Below, piece by piece: positions 24,830-35,800 of a stretch of DNA of 36,983 nt. The stretch comes from Bradyrhizobium sp. (GTDB lineage: Bacteria; Pseudomonadota; Alphaproteobacteria; Rhizobiales; Xanthobacteraceae). The stretch covers positions 1 to 36,983 of the forward strand of contig NZ_JAURXB010000144.1 of the NCBI RefSeq assembly GCF_030654605.1, given 5' to 3'. The notes under the pieces are model-generated. The model did no database searches. It saw nothing but the letters and a program-made list of their open reading frames with translations, and was not told where the DNA came from. The translations under genes were made by a program, and so were the position numbers. How positions within the stretch are numbered: the stretch's first letter is position 1; each line of letters starts with the position of its first letter.

Positions 24830-24838
24830 GGATCGAAC

Positions 24839-26986
24839 GTGTCAAAGAGCCTTTACAGTCCGTCATGGTACCGGGTCAACGGAATGAAGCCCCGGCTGCG
24901 CGCGCACGCCGAGATCCACCGCCAGATATTTCGCGGCGATGTCTGGTATCTGCTCCAGGACCACCAGACCGGCCGCTTTCACCGAATTTCCCCGGCCGCG
25001 CACCTCGTGCTCTGCATGATGGACGGCCGGCGGACGGTCAACGACATCTGGACACGCGTCGGCGAAAAGCTCGGCGAGGATCAGCCAACGCAGGAAGAGA
25101 TCATCCGGTTGCTCGCCCAGCTTCACGGCGCCGATCTCCTGGTTGGAACGCTCCCGCCCAATATGGAAGAGCTGAGCCAACGCGCCGATACCCATGTTCG
25201 GCGCGACTTCCTGATGCGGATCAAGAACCCGCTGGCGCTGCGGTTTCCCCTGTTCGACCCGGACCGGTTCCTGACCGCGACCCTTCCGGCGATGCGTCCG
25301 CTATTTGGCGTCGCCGGGCTGGTCGGCTGGATCATGCTGGTGGCGGCCGGCATTCTAATCGGCGCAATGAACGCCACCGCACTGGCCGGGAGCATCGACG
25401 ACCAGTTGCTGTCGGCTCAAAATATCGCGCTGCTGCTTCTTGCCTACCCGCTGGTCAAGACGTTTCACGAATTTGGCCACGCCTACGCCGTCAAGGTCTT
25501 CGGCGGCGCCGTTCATGAAATCGGTGTAATGGTTCTGATCTTCATTCCCGTGCCCTATGTCGATGCTTCATCGTCGTCCGCGTTTCGAAATAAATGGCAA
25601 CGGGCGGTGGTCGGGGCGGCAGGCATCATGGTCGAAGCCGGCCTGGCGGCGATCGCGGTCATGGTATGGGTCGCCGCCGAGCCCGGAATGGTGCGTGCGC
25701 TCGCGTTCAACGTCATCCTGATTGGTGGCGTATCGACCCTGCTGTTCAATGGCAATCCGCTGCTCAAATTCGACGGCTACTACGTCCTGTCGGATCTGGT
25801 TGAAATTCCGAACCTGGCAGGGCGCGCCAACAAATACGTCCTCTACCTGATTCAACGCTACGGCTTCGGCATCGACGGATTGACTTCGCCGGCGACCGCG
25901 CGCGGAGAGGCCGTCTGGTTCGTCTGCTATTCGCTGAGCGCGGCCGCCTATCGCATGTCGATCATGGTTACCATCGCGCTGCTGATCGCAAGCAAGCTGT
26001 TCTTCATCGGCATAGCGCTCGCGCTGCTGTCGGTGGGTACCAGCTTCGTCTGGCCGTTGATCCAGGCCGCGAGATTTCTGGCCGAAAGTCCATTGCTGCA
26101 TCGGCGGCGCCAGCGCGCGATGGCGATCAGCGCAGGAGCGATGGCCGCGGCGTTGCTGCTGGTGCTGGCCGTTCCGCTGCCGCTCGCGACGATGGCTGAA
26201 GGCGTGATCTGGGTTGGCGAACAATCCACCGTTCGCGCGTTGTCGGACAGCTTCGTCGCCGGCATTCCGGCAGTGAGCGGCAGCCGGGTCGAAGCCGGCT
26301 CCACGCTGGTCGCCGGCGAGGACGCCACGCTGATCGATGCCACGGCGGTCCTCGATAAACAACTCGATGAAATGCGTTTGCGCCTTGAAGCGGCGATGCC
26401 GCGCGACATCGTCCAGGCCAACATCCTTCGCGAGCAGATCCTTCACCTGGAAGGCCAGCTGCAGCTCAGCCGGCGCCGGCTCGCCGATCTCGAATTGACG
26501 GCCTCGAAGGCCGGACAATTCCTGATGCTGGACGAAGCCGACCTGCCTGGCCGGTTTCTCCGCAAAGGCGACATCGTCGGCTACATCGTCGGCGAGGACG
26601 ATCCGATCGTCCGGGTGGTGGTGCCCCAGAACGAGGTCGACCCGGTGCGCCGCAGCACCTTGAAGATCGAAGTTCGTCGCGCCGAGGATATCTATCATGT
26701 GCTGGCCGCGCGAATTCTGCGCGAAGTGCCGTCGGCTTCGGCGGAGATCCCGCATCTGGCGCTGAGCACCGCCGGCGGCGGGCAGGTCCTGCTCGATCCT
26801 TCGAAGACCGATCGTCCGAAGCCGCTGGAATCGCTGTTTCACTTCGATCTTCGTATTGCCGACGCCATCCCGCGATCGCGTCTCGGCGGAAGGGTGTACG
26901 TTCGTTTCGAGCATCCGCCGGAGCCGGTCGCATACCGCATCGGGCGTGCGGTCCGCCAGCTGTTCCTGAGGCAGTTCAGTGTCTGA
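24839..26986 (+). CDS. M50 (site-2-protease-like) membrane metallopeptidase with HlyD-like C-terminus
   Basis: 715 residues. The N-terminal ~110 resemble a PqqD-like peptide-binding region (DVWYLLQDHQTGRFHRISPA...ILxxL pattern). The membrane part (~150-450) carries the zinc site HEFGH at 210-214 and the third-ligand motif NPLLKFDGYY with Asp 312, so the metal site looks intact. After a membrane segment at ~428-450 the C-terminal ~250 residues are periplasmic and adaptor-like: VRALSDSFVAGIPAVSGSRV, a coiled helical hairpin (~500-560) and a beta-barrel. M50 enzymes of this layout are annotated as putative peptide zinc metalloproteases. Start is GTG 24839 with GAGG upstream. It overlaps the SecA-like gene by 8 nt. 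Confidence 0.88.
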   Translation: MSKSLYSPSWYRVNGMKPRLRAHAEIHRQIFRGDVWYLLQDHQTGRFHRISPAAHLVLCMMDGRRTVNDIWTRVGEKLGEDQPTQEEIIRLLAQLHGADLLVGTLPPNMEELSQRADTHVRRDFLMRIKNPLALRFPLFDPDRFLTATLPAMRPLFGVAGLVGWIMLVAAGILIGAMNATALAGSIDDQLLSAQNIALLLLAYPLVKTFHEFGHAYAVKVFGGAVHEIGVMVLIFIPVPYVDASSSSAFRNKWQRAVVGAAGIMVEAGLAAIAVMVWVAAEPGMVRALAFNVILIGGVSTLLFNGNPLLKFDGYYVLSDLVEIPNLAGRANKYVLYLIQRYGFGIDGLTSPATARGEAVWFVCYSLSAAAYRMSIMVTIALLIASKLFFIGIALALLSVGTSFVWPLIQAARFLAESPLLHRRRQRAMAISAGAMAAALLLVLAVPLPLATMAEGVIWVGEQSTVRALSDSFVAGIPAVSGSRVEAGSTLVAGEDATLIDATAVLDKQLDEMRLRLEAAMPRDIVQANILREQILHLEGQLQLSRRRLADLELTASKAGQFLMLDEADLPGRFLRKGDIVGYIVGEDDPIVRVVVPQNEVDPVRRSTLKIEVRRAEDIYHVLAARILREVPSASAEIPHLALSTAGGGQVLLDPSKTDRPKPLESLFHFDLRIADAIPRSRLGGRVYVRFEHPPEPVAYRIGRAVRQLFLRQFSV

Positions 26987-28976
26987 GGTCCTTGACATCC
27001 GACGGCCGACGCTGCCGCGCCCGGTCTTCTTCGCGGAACGCACGGTGCCGCGCGAGACGACGCTGGATCTGTTTCTTCGTTCCCTGCAAGCACGGCTGGT
27101 GACGCCATTCGGCAGGCTCCGCGCGAAACGGCTCGGCCGCATCGTGGCCAGGGTGGATGCCCACGCCGCAGGCCTGAAAGAGCTTGACGACGATGCGTTG
27201 CGCGCACGGGCCCGCGATGTCCGTTTCACGCTGCGCCGCCATGCGGAACCCCGGCGTGACGATGTCGCCCTGTGCTTCGCAATCATCCGCGAGGCGGCAG
27301 GGCGCGTGTTGGGTCACCGTCATTTCGCCGTGCAACTGATCGGAGGCTACGCCTTGCTGCGAGGAATGGTCGCAGAAATGGGTACGGGCGAAGGCAAGAC
27401 GCTGACCGTGACCCTGGCTGCGATCACCGCCGCGTTTTCGGGTCTCCCGGTTCACGTCGTCACGGTGAACGACTATCTCGCGAAGCGTGATCTCGAAATC
27501 CTCGGTCCTCTCTATGCGTTTTTCGGTTTGAGCGTCGGCAGCGTGGTCCAGGGCTTGACTCCCGATCAGCGGCGCGCCGCCTATGCCTGCGACGTCGCCT
27601 ATTGCACCAACAAGGAGCTGGCCTTCGACTATCTGCGGGACATTCTCGCTCTCGGCAGCAGGCGCGGCCATTTGCGCTTCAAGGTCGGCGCGATGACCGG
27701 GGCGGACGATGCCGCATCGGGCGTGGTGCTGCGCGGGCTTCATTTTGCCATCGTCGACGAAGCCGACAGCGTGCTGGTCGATGAAGCCCGGACGCCGCTG
27801 ATCCTGTCGCAAAAGGCGCTTGTCGACGAACAGGCCTTGATGTTCGGACAGGCGATCGAGGTCGCACGAACTCTCGATCCAGGCCCGGACTACCTGATAT
27901 GGGAGAGCGATCGCAGCATCGTGTTGACCGCGGGCGCCATCAAACGATTGCGGCAGCTCGCAACCACGCTGGGCGGGCCGTGGCGCAACCGGGTCCACCG
28001 CGAGGAGTTGATCGTTCAAGCGCTGACCGCGATCCATCTGATGCGCCGCGACGAGCAATACATCGTACGCGACGGCAAGATCGAAATTGTCGATGAATAT
28101 ACCGGACGGGTCATGCCCGACCGCTTCTGGACCGACGGCCTGCATCAGATGATCGAATTGAAGGAAGATTGCGCGATGTCCGGCACGCGCGTGACGCTGG
28201 CCAGGATGACCTACCAGCGGTTCTTTCGTCGCTACCGGCGGCTGGCCGGTCTGACCGGCACCGCCCGCGAGATCGGGTCCGAGCTCTGGTGCGTATATCG
28301 GCTCGCCATTGCCCAGATCCCGCCGAACCGCCCGTCGCGGCGCCGGATTCTCCCCGGCCTTGTCGCTCCGGATCTCGAGACAAAATGGCGCCTGATCGCG
28401 CAGACGGCCGGCGAATTGTCGGCCCGCGGCGTTCCCGTTCTGATCGGAACACGATCCGTCGCGACGTCGCAGGCCGCGAGCGCGTACCTGACCGCCGCGC
28501 GGTTGCCCCATGTCGTATTGAATGCCGCTCAGGATGCGACGGAAGCGGAAGTCATCGCGGCCGCGGGCGAGGCGGAACGGATCACGATAGCAACCAACAT
28601 GGCCGGGCGCGGCACCGATATCCGGCTGTCGGATCTGGCGAGAGACAACGGCGGACTTCACGTCATCATGTCGGAGACGCATGATTCAGGACGCATCGAC
28701 CGTCAGCTTGCCGGACGTTCGGCCCGTCAGGGCGATCCGGGAGCCTTCATCCCGATTCTTTCGCTGCACGATTCCCTGCTGGACAATGCGTTCTCACGCT
28801 CTGAAAAGGTGATAGTGCGGATCGGCTATGCATTGTGCGGCGAACGCTTCGGACGCTGGGCGATGCGCCATGCACAACGCAGATCCGAGCGCCTGCATGC
28901 CAAGATGCGCAGCAGCCTGCGAAGAAGCGATGAAATCCTCGACCACGCCCTGGCGTTTTCTGGCAATTCGGAATAA
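26979..28976 (+). CDS. SecA paralogue lacking C-terminal scaffold, wing and zinc regions
   Basis: 665 residues; housekeeping SecA is about 900. ATPase motifs are complete: MGTGEGKT (134-141), VDEADSVLVDEARTPLI (259-275), the joint DEYTGRVMPDR, GLTGTA (424-429), TNMAGRGTDIRLSD (539-552) and the arginine-finger region DRQLAGRSARQGDPGAF (574-590). The preprotein-crosslinking region between DEAD and TGTA is close to full length. Only ~75 residues follow motif VI, so most of the helical scaffold with its two-helix finger, the wing domain and the zinc-binding tail are absent. Start is GTG 26979 inside the end of the M50 gene (8-nt overlap), implying coupled translation. It is likely a dedicated ATPase for the neighbouring membrane proteins (inference). 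Confidence 0.92.
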   Translation: MSEVLDIRRPTLPRPVFFAERTVPRETTLDLFLRSLQARLVTPFGRLRAKRLGRIVARVDAHAAGLKELDDDALRARARDVRFTLRRHAEPRRDDVALCFAIIREAAGRVLGHRHFAVQLIGGYALLRGMVAEMGTGEGKTLTVTLAAITAAFSGLPVHVVTVNDYLAKRDLEILGPLYAFFGLSVGSVVQGLTPDQRRAAYACDVAYCTNKELAFDYLRDILALGSRRGHLRFKVGAMTGADDAASGVVLRGLHFAIVDEADSVLVDEARTPLILSQKALVDEQALMFGQAIEVARTLDPGPDYLIWESDRSIVLTAGAIKRLRQLATTLGGPWRNRVHREELIVQALTAIHLMRRDEQYIVRDGKIEIVDEYTGRVMPDRFWTDGLHQMIELKEDCAMSGTRVTLARMTYQRFFRRYRRLAGLTGTAREIGSELWCVYRLAIAQIPPNRPSRRRILPGLVAPDLETKWRLIAQTAGELSARGVPVLIGTRSVATSQAASAYLTAARLPHVVLNAAQDATEAEVIAAAGEAERITIATNMAGRGTDIRLSDLARDNGGLHVIMSETHDSGRIDRQLAGRSARQGDPGAFIPILSLHDSLLDNAFSRSEKVIVRIGYALCGERFGRWAMRHAQRRSERLHAKMRSSLRRSDEILDHALAFSGNSE

Positions 28977-28980
28977 CCAA

Positions 28981-29799
28981 ATGAACCGCTTCGTCAAGGC
29001 CTTCGCGATGCTCGCTGCATTGACCGGGAATGCGGCCGCCGAGCCTTCGTTCGACTGCGTGATCGATCCTTCGGAAGTCCTGAAACTGGGCAGCCCGATC
29101 ACCGGAATCCTCGCCGAGGTTCTGGTCAAGCGGGGCGACATCGTCACCCGAGGGCAACCGATTGCAGTGCTGGAGTCCTCGGTCGAGACCTCGACGGTGC
29201 GGCTCAACCGCTTTCGTGCCGAAAGCACCGCGCGCATCGATGCGCAGACCGAGCGACTGACTCTCGCGCGCGCCCGGCTCGATCGCAACACGCAATTATT
29301 CGAACGCAAGATCGTCAGCCAGGACAAGTATGAAGAGCTTCGCGCCGAGGCTCGTGTCGCCGAACAGGATCTGCTTCGGGAGCGGCAGGAGCGACAGCTC
29401 TCACAGCTCGAACTCGAACGCTCGCAGGCCATTCTCGACCAGCGCACGATTCGAAGCACCATCGATGGAATCGTCAGCGACAAGAAGCTGTCGGCGGGCG
29501 AATTCGTCAACCAGGAAGGTTACATCGTCACGCTGGCCCGGCTGGATCCGCTGAATGTGGAAGTCTATCTGCCGGTCGGCTATTTCAGGCAGGTACGCGT
29601 CGGAATGCAGGTCACCGTATCCCCCGCGCCGCCGATCGCCAGCACCTACGCCGCCACGATCTCGGTGGTCGATCGGGTGTTTGATCCTGCGAGCGGAACG
29701 TTCGGTGTCCGGCTGTCGCTGCCGAATCCAGACAACCTCCTGCCTGGCGGACAGCGCTGCAAGGTTTCGTTCCCCTTCGAGACCGCGCAAGAACGCTAG
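28981..29799 (+). CDS. Periplasmic HlyD/RND-type adaptor protein
   Basis: 272 residues with a signal peptide (MNRFVKAFAMLAALTGNAAA, cleavage before EPSF) and no membrane anchor, so it is probably free in the periplasm. The lipoyl-like domain is split around a helical hairpin as usual: LGSPITGILAEVLVKRGDIV, hairpin at ~75-150, then TIRSTIDGIVSDKKLSAGEF. A beta-barrel region follows (NVEVYLPVGYFRQVRVGMQV), ending at LLPGGQRCKVSF. The ATG at 28981 lies 4 nt after the SecA-like stop; the frame open further upstream is inside that gene. It is the third adaptor-type module in this cluster. Confidence 0.9.
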   Translation: MNRFVKAFAMLAALTGNAAAEPSFDCVIDPSEVLKLGSPITGILAEVLVKRGDIVTRGQPIAVLESSVETSTVRLNRFRAESTARIDAQTERLTLARARLDRNTQLFERKIVSQDKYEELRAEARVAEQDLLRERQERQLSQLELERSQAILDQRTIRSTIDGIVSDKKLSAGEFVNQEGYIVTLARLDPLNVEVYLPVGYFRQVRVGMQVTVSPAPPIASTYAATISVVDRVFDPASGTFGVRLSLPNPDNLLPGGQRCKVSFPFETAQER

Positions 29800-29880
29800 C
29801 CGGAGCGCATCCGGTCCTGATCGAATCAGAACCGACGCTGGGGCTCCCGGCTTGATGCGTTTCCTCCGCGCGAACCGGTA
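29800..29880. repeat. Possible copy of a Bradyrhizobiaceae-type intergenic repeat
   Basis: The sequence between the two convergent genes contains GGAGCGCATCCGGTCCTGAT, then ATCAGAACCG, then GATGCGTTTCC and GCGCGAACCGGTA. From memory this series matches a short palindromic repeat scattered through genomes of Bradyrhizobium, Rhodopseudomonas and Nitrobacter. No second copy is in the window, so the call depends on recall. Confidence 0.5.
29812..29834. terminator. Hairpin between convergent genes
   Basis: CGGT-C-CTGAT pairs with ATCAG-A-ACCG around a CGA loop, giving nine base pairs with one mismatch. It lies 13 nt after the adaptor gene and 64 nt after the end of the giant gene on the other strand, so it could act as a two-way terminator. 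There is no strong T-run on either side. Confidence 0.5.
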
Positions 29881-29897
29881 GCCATCCCGCCCGGCCC

Positions 29898-32800
29898 TCA
29901 CCGCCGGATCAATAGCCAGTCGGCGTCCCCATCGATCGCGTCACGTTGCCCGTGAAGGGTAATGTCGCGTTCGGACGTCACCAGCCAGTCATCAACCTCC
30001 TGCCAGGGAGAGCTGCAAGTGGCGGCCGGAACCCGGTACGGCGCAGCCAGCCAATCCCGGCTGTTGCCGGAAGCGTCCGGCTTCGCGCTGGGCACCGAAC
30101 CAGCAGGGCCAGCCTGTTTGCGCCGAATGGCCTTCTCCAGCGAGCGGTCCAGCCGGAACGACATGGGTCCCATGGCTTCCCTGGCGACGATGCCCGCGCC
30201 GAACATCAGCGCCATGTCGGAGGTCGTCAACGGCCCTCTGCCAGGAGAGTTAGCGGCGGTCTGATGTTGCCGGGCCGGCAGCAGCGGCGCAGCATCGCCA
30301 TGGCGCCTGTCGGAGGTCGGTTGCGGCGGAGACAGAGGATCAAGCGTCGCGGCCGTTTGCGGGTTGATCTCGTATGAGCCAATGACTTTGAGGTTTACGG
30401 CGTTGATAAAGCGCAGCCCGACCGGATTCACGGCAGCTTTGCCCGCATAGCTGTGGCTTGCAGAGAACCAGTAGTCGCCGTCTCTGATCTCGAGATCGCC
30501 AGTTGACGTCGTACCGTCCGACCAGCTGACGAGCATCGTCACCGCACCCGGCAATCCCGGATAGGAAATGCGACCACTGACCGTATCGATCTCGCCGTCA
30601 GCAGCCTCGGATCGGCCGAAAGCAAACTTGTCGATGCGCGGCGCCACGCCGCCTACTTCGAGCCGAAAGCGGGAAATCGACGTCAGTTCGTCGCGACCGT
30701 CGATCCCTTTCTTGAACGCCTTGACAACGACCTCGGTCTGGTTGCGGCCGTCGCCTTCCGACGAAGACAACGATCCGGTCGCAATTTCGTCGTCGCTGAC
30801 GATATGGGGATAGGCATGGGCGACATCCACCGAACCGCCGCCGGGATTGGCGAGCGTCTGTCTGTTGCCGTCGCCCCAATCGATCTCGACCTTCGACAGA
30901 TCCGCGCCGCCAAGTTCGGCGAAATTGAGCGGCAGCTGCACGGCGGATCCCTGCTCTGCGTACAGGAGGCCGATCCGCAGTCCGCCGCTGGCGACGTCAT
31001 CCGGCTTGAATGTCGTGGATTGGAAAGAAGAATCCTGACTGGCCAGAACTGATCCCAGCAAACCTGACGATTGATCACCGCCCATTTTGCCGGTCAATGC
31101 CGACCCGGTATAGCCACCGGACGGATCGAACGTTATCAGCGTCACCGGCAGCTGCGCGGTCCCGACACCGGTGTCCTTGTCGGTGACTCCGACATTGATG
31201 ACGTAATTGGAGATCGATGGAGCGAGGTAGGTATGCCTTGCACTGAAGGTTCGTTCCCCTGGCTGCAGGACCAGAACGTCCACTTCGCCATCGCCCCAAT
31301 CGATCCTGACGGTTTCGCCATCCAGCACCCCGGCATCGTCGATCGTTCCTTCCAGCAGGAAACTCCTGTTGGCATACAGCTCGGGGTCAGCGACATGTAT
31401 CGCGACCTTCGGCGCGATATTGACCACCTCGATCGGTATTGTCGACGTCCGGGCGCCGGTATCGTCGTCCGTCGCCGTCACCTTGATGCTGAGAATATCC
31501 CTGGGCGTGCCTGGCGGCGTATCGTCAAGGTAGCGGTGTGTCGCGATGAAGGTTCGCGTCACAGCATCATAGATCACCCTGGCGGCAGGATCGGATGTTG
31601 CCGTGCTGACGGTCGCGGTGCCATCGCCCCAATCGATCTCGATCTCCGAAACGGTATCGAGCGTCCCGATATCCGAAACATGGCCCGTCAGCACCACGAC
31701 CACCTTGCCATCTTCCAGCACCGTGGTGTGGCTGAGTTTCAGGCCGTCGGCGGTCGGCGCAACATTGGCCACGGTGAGTATCGCAACCTTCCGGGACGAG
31801 GCGCCGTCGTTGTCCTCTGCAGTCACCGTAATGGTGTAATTATCCTTTGGTGTACCGCTCGGGTTGTCGTCGAGATATCGATGCGACAGCGTGAAGTGAT
31901 GAAGCGTCGGATCGCGCGCGTCGGTGGTGACGACCGCCTGTTCCAACGCTCCGCCCTCACCCCAATCGATGCTTACCGTCTCGGTATCCCTGGCCCCCGG
32001 ATCGATGAAGCTACCGCTGATGGTGGCTATGCCGTTCTCGTCGATGGTGATCGTCGGTGGTTGCGGACCGCCTGTGTTCGGGATTTGCGCCACAGCGACA
32101 TTGTTGATCGCGATGTCGACAAAGATCGGCGCGACATTCTGCACCACGGCACTCACCGTCACCGTGTTGCTGTTGGCGCCGGCATCATCGGTGACGAAGG
32201 CCGAGACGACATAATCGGGCCGTCCGGCCGGATTGTCGGCATAGGTGTGGGTTGCCGCATAGGTACGGTGAACCGGATCGATCACGATGGTGCTGTTCGG
32301 ATCGGTACTCGACATGACCGGGCTGCCGTCGCCCCAGTCGATCGACACGGTGTGACCATCAAGCGTTCCGGTATCGGTGTAGCTGCCGAACAGCATCACG
32401 CTGTCGCCTTCCTGCGAGATTACGGGCTGCACCGTCAGCGGACCCGCAACGGGCGCAACGTTGTCGACGTTTACCGCCAGCGTGGCCTTGGCGGCGGCAA
32501 TCGCAACGATGCTGTCCTTGTCGAGGACGCTGATCGTGATGGAGTAGACACCATCCTGCAGGTATTGATGCGCGATATCGAAGTTCGATGTCCCGGCGGC
32601 GAGCTGGAACTGCTGAGTTGCGGTGCCGTCGCCCCAGTCGACGTTCAAGGTAAACGTATCCAGTACGCCGGGATCGGAGATCCTGCCGGTCACCCGGGTT
32701 GAGGCATTCTCGTCGATGGTCGGCGGAACGACCGCCGGATTCACCACAACGGCCGCCACGTTCGAAACGGTTACGGTCGGCCCCGCAGTCACGTAGCTGC

Positions 32801-35800
32801 CATTGTTGTCGGTCGCGCCGACGCTGATCGTGTAAACGCCGTTGTCGGCATAAACGTGGGTCGGCGTGATGTGATTGCCGTTCGGCGAGGCCGGATCGAT
32901 CACGAAATGGCTGACGGTGTTGTCGCCCCAGTCGACATCCCACGATTTCAGGACATCGTCGCCGGGATCGGTCGCCTTGAGATCGAGCGTGAAGGTCGAA
33001 CCTTCCTGCGAGGAACCCGTGGCAGCGCCGTTGTTGACAATGAGCGTCGGCGGGACGTCGACGACCGTGATCGACGTGAAGCCGTCGACGATGCCGCCAT
33101 CCTTGTCCATGACCTGGCCGTGGACGGTGACCTTGCCGTCGTGCCGAAGCAGCGACCCGTTGACCGTGAAGGTCGCGGCGTTCTGGAATCCGCTGTCGAA
33201 GCTGCCGTTATCATCGAAGAAGCGGTAACGCAGACCGGTAGCGTCGACCGACGACGCGTCGGACGCGCCCGAGATCGAGATCGTCGCCGCTTGACCTTCG
33301 TTGACCGTCGGCGCTGTGAAATTTCCAAATGTCGGTACTGCGTTGTCGACGACGACGCTGAAGGATATCGGACCGGTTGCGACGGTTCCGCCGCCGCTGA
33401 CGGCTTCATAATTGGCGGTTACGGTCGCGCCGTAGGCCTTGCCGACGGCAGTTCCATCGTTGATGCCGAGCGCCTGCAGTTCGGTCCAGGACAGCGTGAC
33501 CGACGATTGGGTTCCGGCAAGCGTGTGGCCGTTGAGAACCCAGGTGAAGCTGCTAGGTGCTCCGCTTGCGGTCGCCGTCAGTGTCAGATCTTCGCCTTCC
33601 CTGCCCCGCGGCGCCACGACCTGCGGTGCAAGCACCCCGACTGTCACGACGAACGCGGAAGACGGGGTGCCCGACGGAGTGGTGTCCTTGTCGAGCTCGT
33701 AGAGATAGATCGTTGCCAGGCCGGGCTTGAGATAGACGTGGCTGGCGCTCGCCGTCGTTGCGCCAAATGTCTCGACCTCACCGTCTCCCCAGACGACGCG
33801 CCAGGCCAGAGGAACGTCCTTCGGCGAAGGATCGATAGCGGAAAATACGATGGTGTAGGTGGCGCCGACATTGGTGGTGTGAGCACCCGCGATACCGACG
33901 ACGGGCGGTGTATCGTTGACCCGCACCTGGGCGAACGCGGTCGTCGACAGATTGTCCTCATTGGTCGCGCGAACCGCGATGGTATAGACTCCGCTGGCTC
34001 CGAGGTTGTCGCCGAGGCCGAAATCCCTGAGCCGCGTCCAGGGGATCGTCACCTGGTAGACGCCGGTGCCGGGACCGGTCTCGGTTGCCTCGACTTCGCC
34101 GAACTGACCGTCGCCGTCGATATCGAACACGACACGCCCTGACAGCCGGCCGGTCGATCCATTGGGTCGCACGGTAACCGACAGCGTGAGGCCGGCTCCT
34201 TCCGAGATCGTGTACAGGGATGAACTGAACTGGGCGGTCGGGGATGAAAGAACGCGCAGACCCTCGAACGTATCGTAGGTGACGGCTCCATAAGTCGTCG
34301 TGTTGCTGTGCAGGCGAAGCTGGCCTGAATTGGGCGACGGCGCCGTCACGGCGAATGTGCCGGTGCTGTCGGTGCGGTAATCGATGGTCGCAAGCGGGTC
34401 CTGCGGATCGACGATCAATGTATCGCCGGGCAAGGACGCCGGGTCGTCGCCGTGCAGCGTGGTTACGGAGCTGGATGGCAGGTTGGCGATGGCAATTCGA
34501 ACGGTATCGTTGCCGGCATCGCCGGAGACGACGGTCGTGGCGCTGCTGCCGACGCGCCCGATGACGATCTGGTCGTTGTCGGCGCCGCCGTTGACCGCGG
34601 TCGTGGCATTATTGCCGGTATTCTGGACGTCGATGGTGTCTTGGCCGGCGCCGCCATTGACCGTGATGCCGTCCGCGGCAGTCTTCGCATTGGTCACGCG
34701 CAGATCGAGGAAGTCGTTATCGTCGCCGAGGTTGATTGTCGTTGCGTTGATATAATCATCGACCACGACACGATCGTCGCCGCCATTGGTATCGATCGTC
34801 GTCGATCGGACGATGCCCGGCGGGGCGGACACGATGGTAACGGTGTCGCTACCCCCGGCGGTCGACAGCGCCAGACCTTCGATGCCGGAATATTCCGTCA
34901 CGAACGAAGCCGGCGGCGGCTGCGTCAGGCTCACATCGAACGAGGCAAGGCCGCCTCGATCGGTGGCGCTTCCGAGCGAGCCGACATAGACCTTCAAGCC
35001 GGTCAGCACGTTGTCGACGTCGTAGGTCGCCCCGAACGCCAGCGAGGTCGGGACACCCAGTCCCTGGATGCCGCCGACATTGTCACGCACCACCTGCGCG
35101 AAGACCAGTTTTCCTGTCGTCGTGCTGCGCTGGAACACCGCGAGGGTGTCACCCGAGCCGCCGACGGCGATCACGTATTTGCCGTCGGGGGTCACCGCGA
35201 CTTCGGTCGGGCCGGACAGGCCGCGCACACCATCGGTGCCGTTGTGCAGCGTCTCGACCAGCACAAGCGGCTGCGCCGCGGCCGTCACCTGATAAACCGA
35301 CAGCGTATCGCCGCTCCGGCTCGTCACGTAGATGAATTTGCCGTCCGGGCTCACCGCCACATCGGTTGCGCCGAACAACCCATCGAGGTTGCCGGCAAGC
35401 GTTTGCACCAAGGTGTTGGTACCATCGACCACCCGCAAGCTGTTGCTGGTGCCGTCGACGAAATAGCTGAAGCTGCCCTGATGCACGCCTTCGGACGCAG
35501 CGCTGCTGCTGCCGCCGGTGGCGTTGAGCGTCAACGACCCGTCGGTATGGAGCGAATAGCTTCGCACCCCCGCGGTGCCGGTGGTGGTGACGGTGCCGGC
35601 CACACCAGGGGTCCCGCTTACCGCGTCGTAGCGGATGCTGTCGAAATAGCCGGCGCCGTCCACGCGCGTGCCAATGAAGGTCAGGTCGCCATCCGCGTTC
35701 AGGCTGAATGTCGACAAGGCTCCGGTTGTAGCACTGGCGGTGACGGCAAAACCGCCGCCGACCGCGATACTGGACACGCCCGTGAGCCCGTAGCTCGCAT

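Noticed and set aside
26976..28682. 568-residue minus-strand frame opposite the SecA-like gene
   Set aside because: Shadow of a gene with complete SecA motifs on the plus strand; no recognisable domain.
31071..32702. 543-residue plus-strand frame inside the giant gene
   Set aside because: Arises from high GC and repeated PKD coding sequence read backwards; no ribosome site or known domain.
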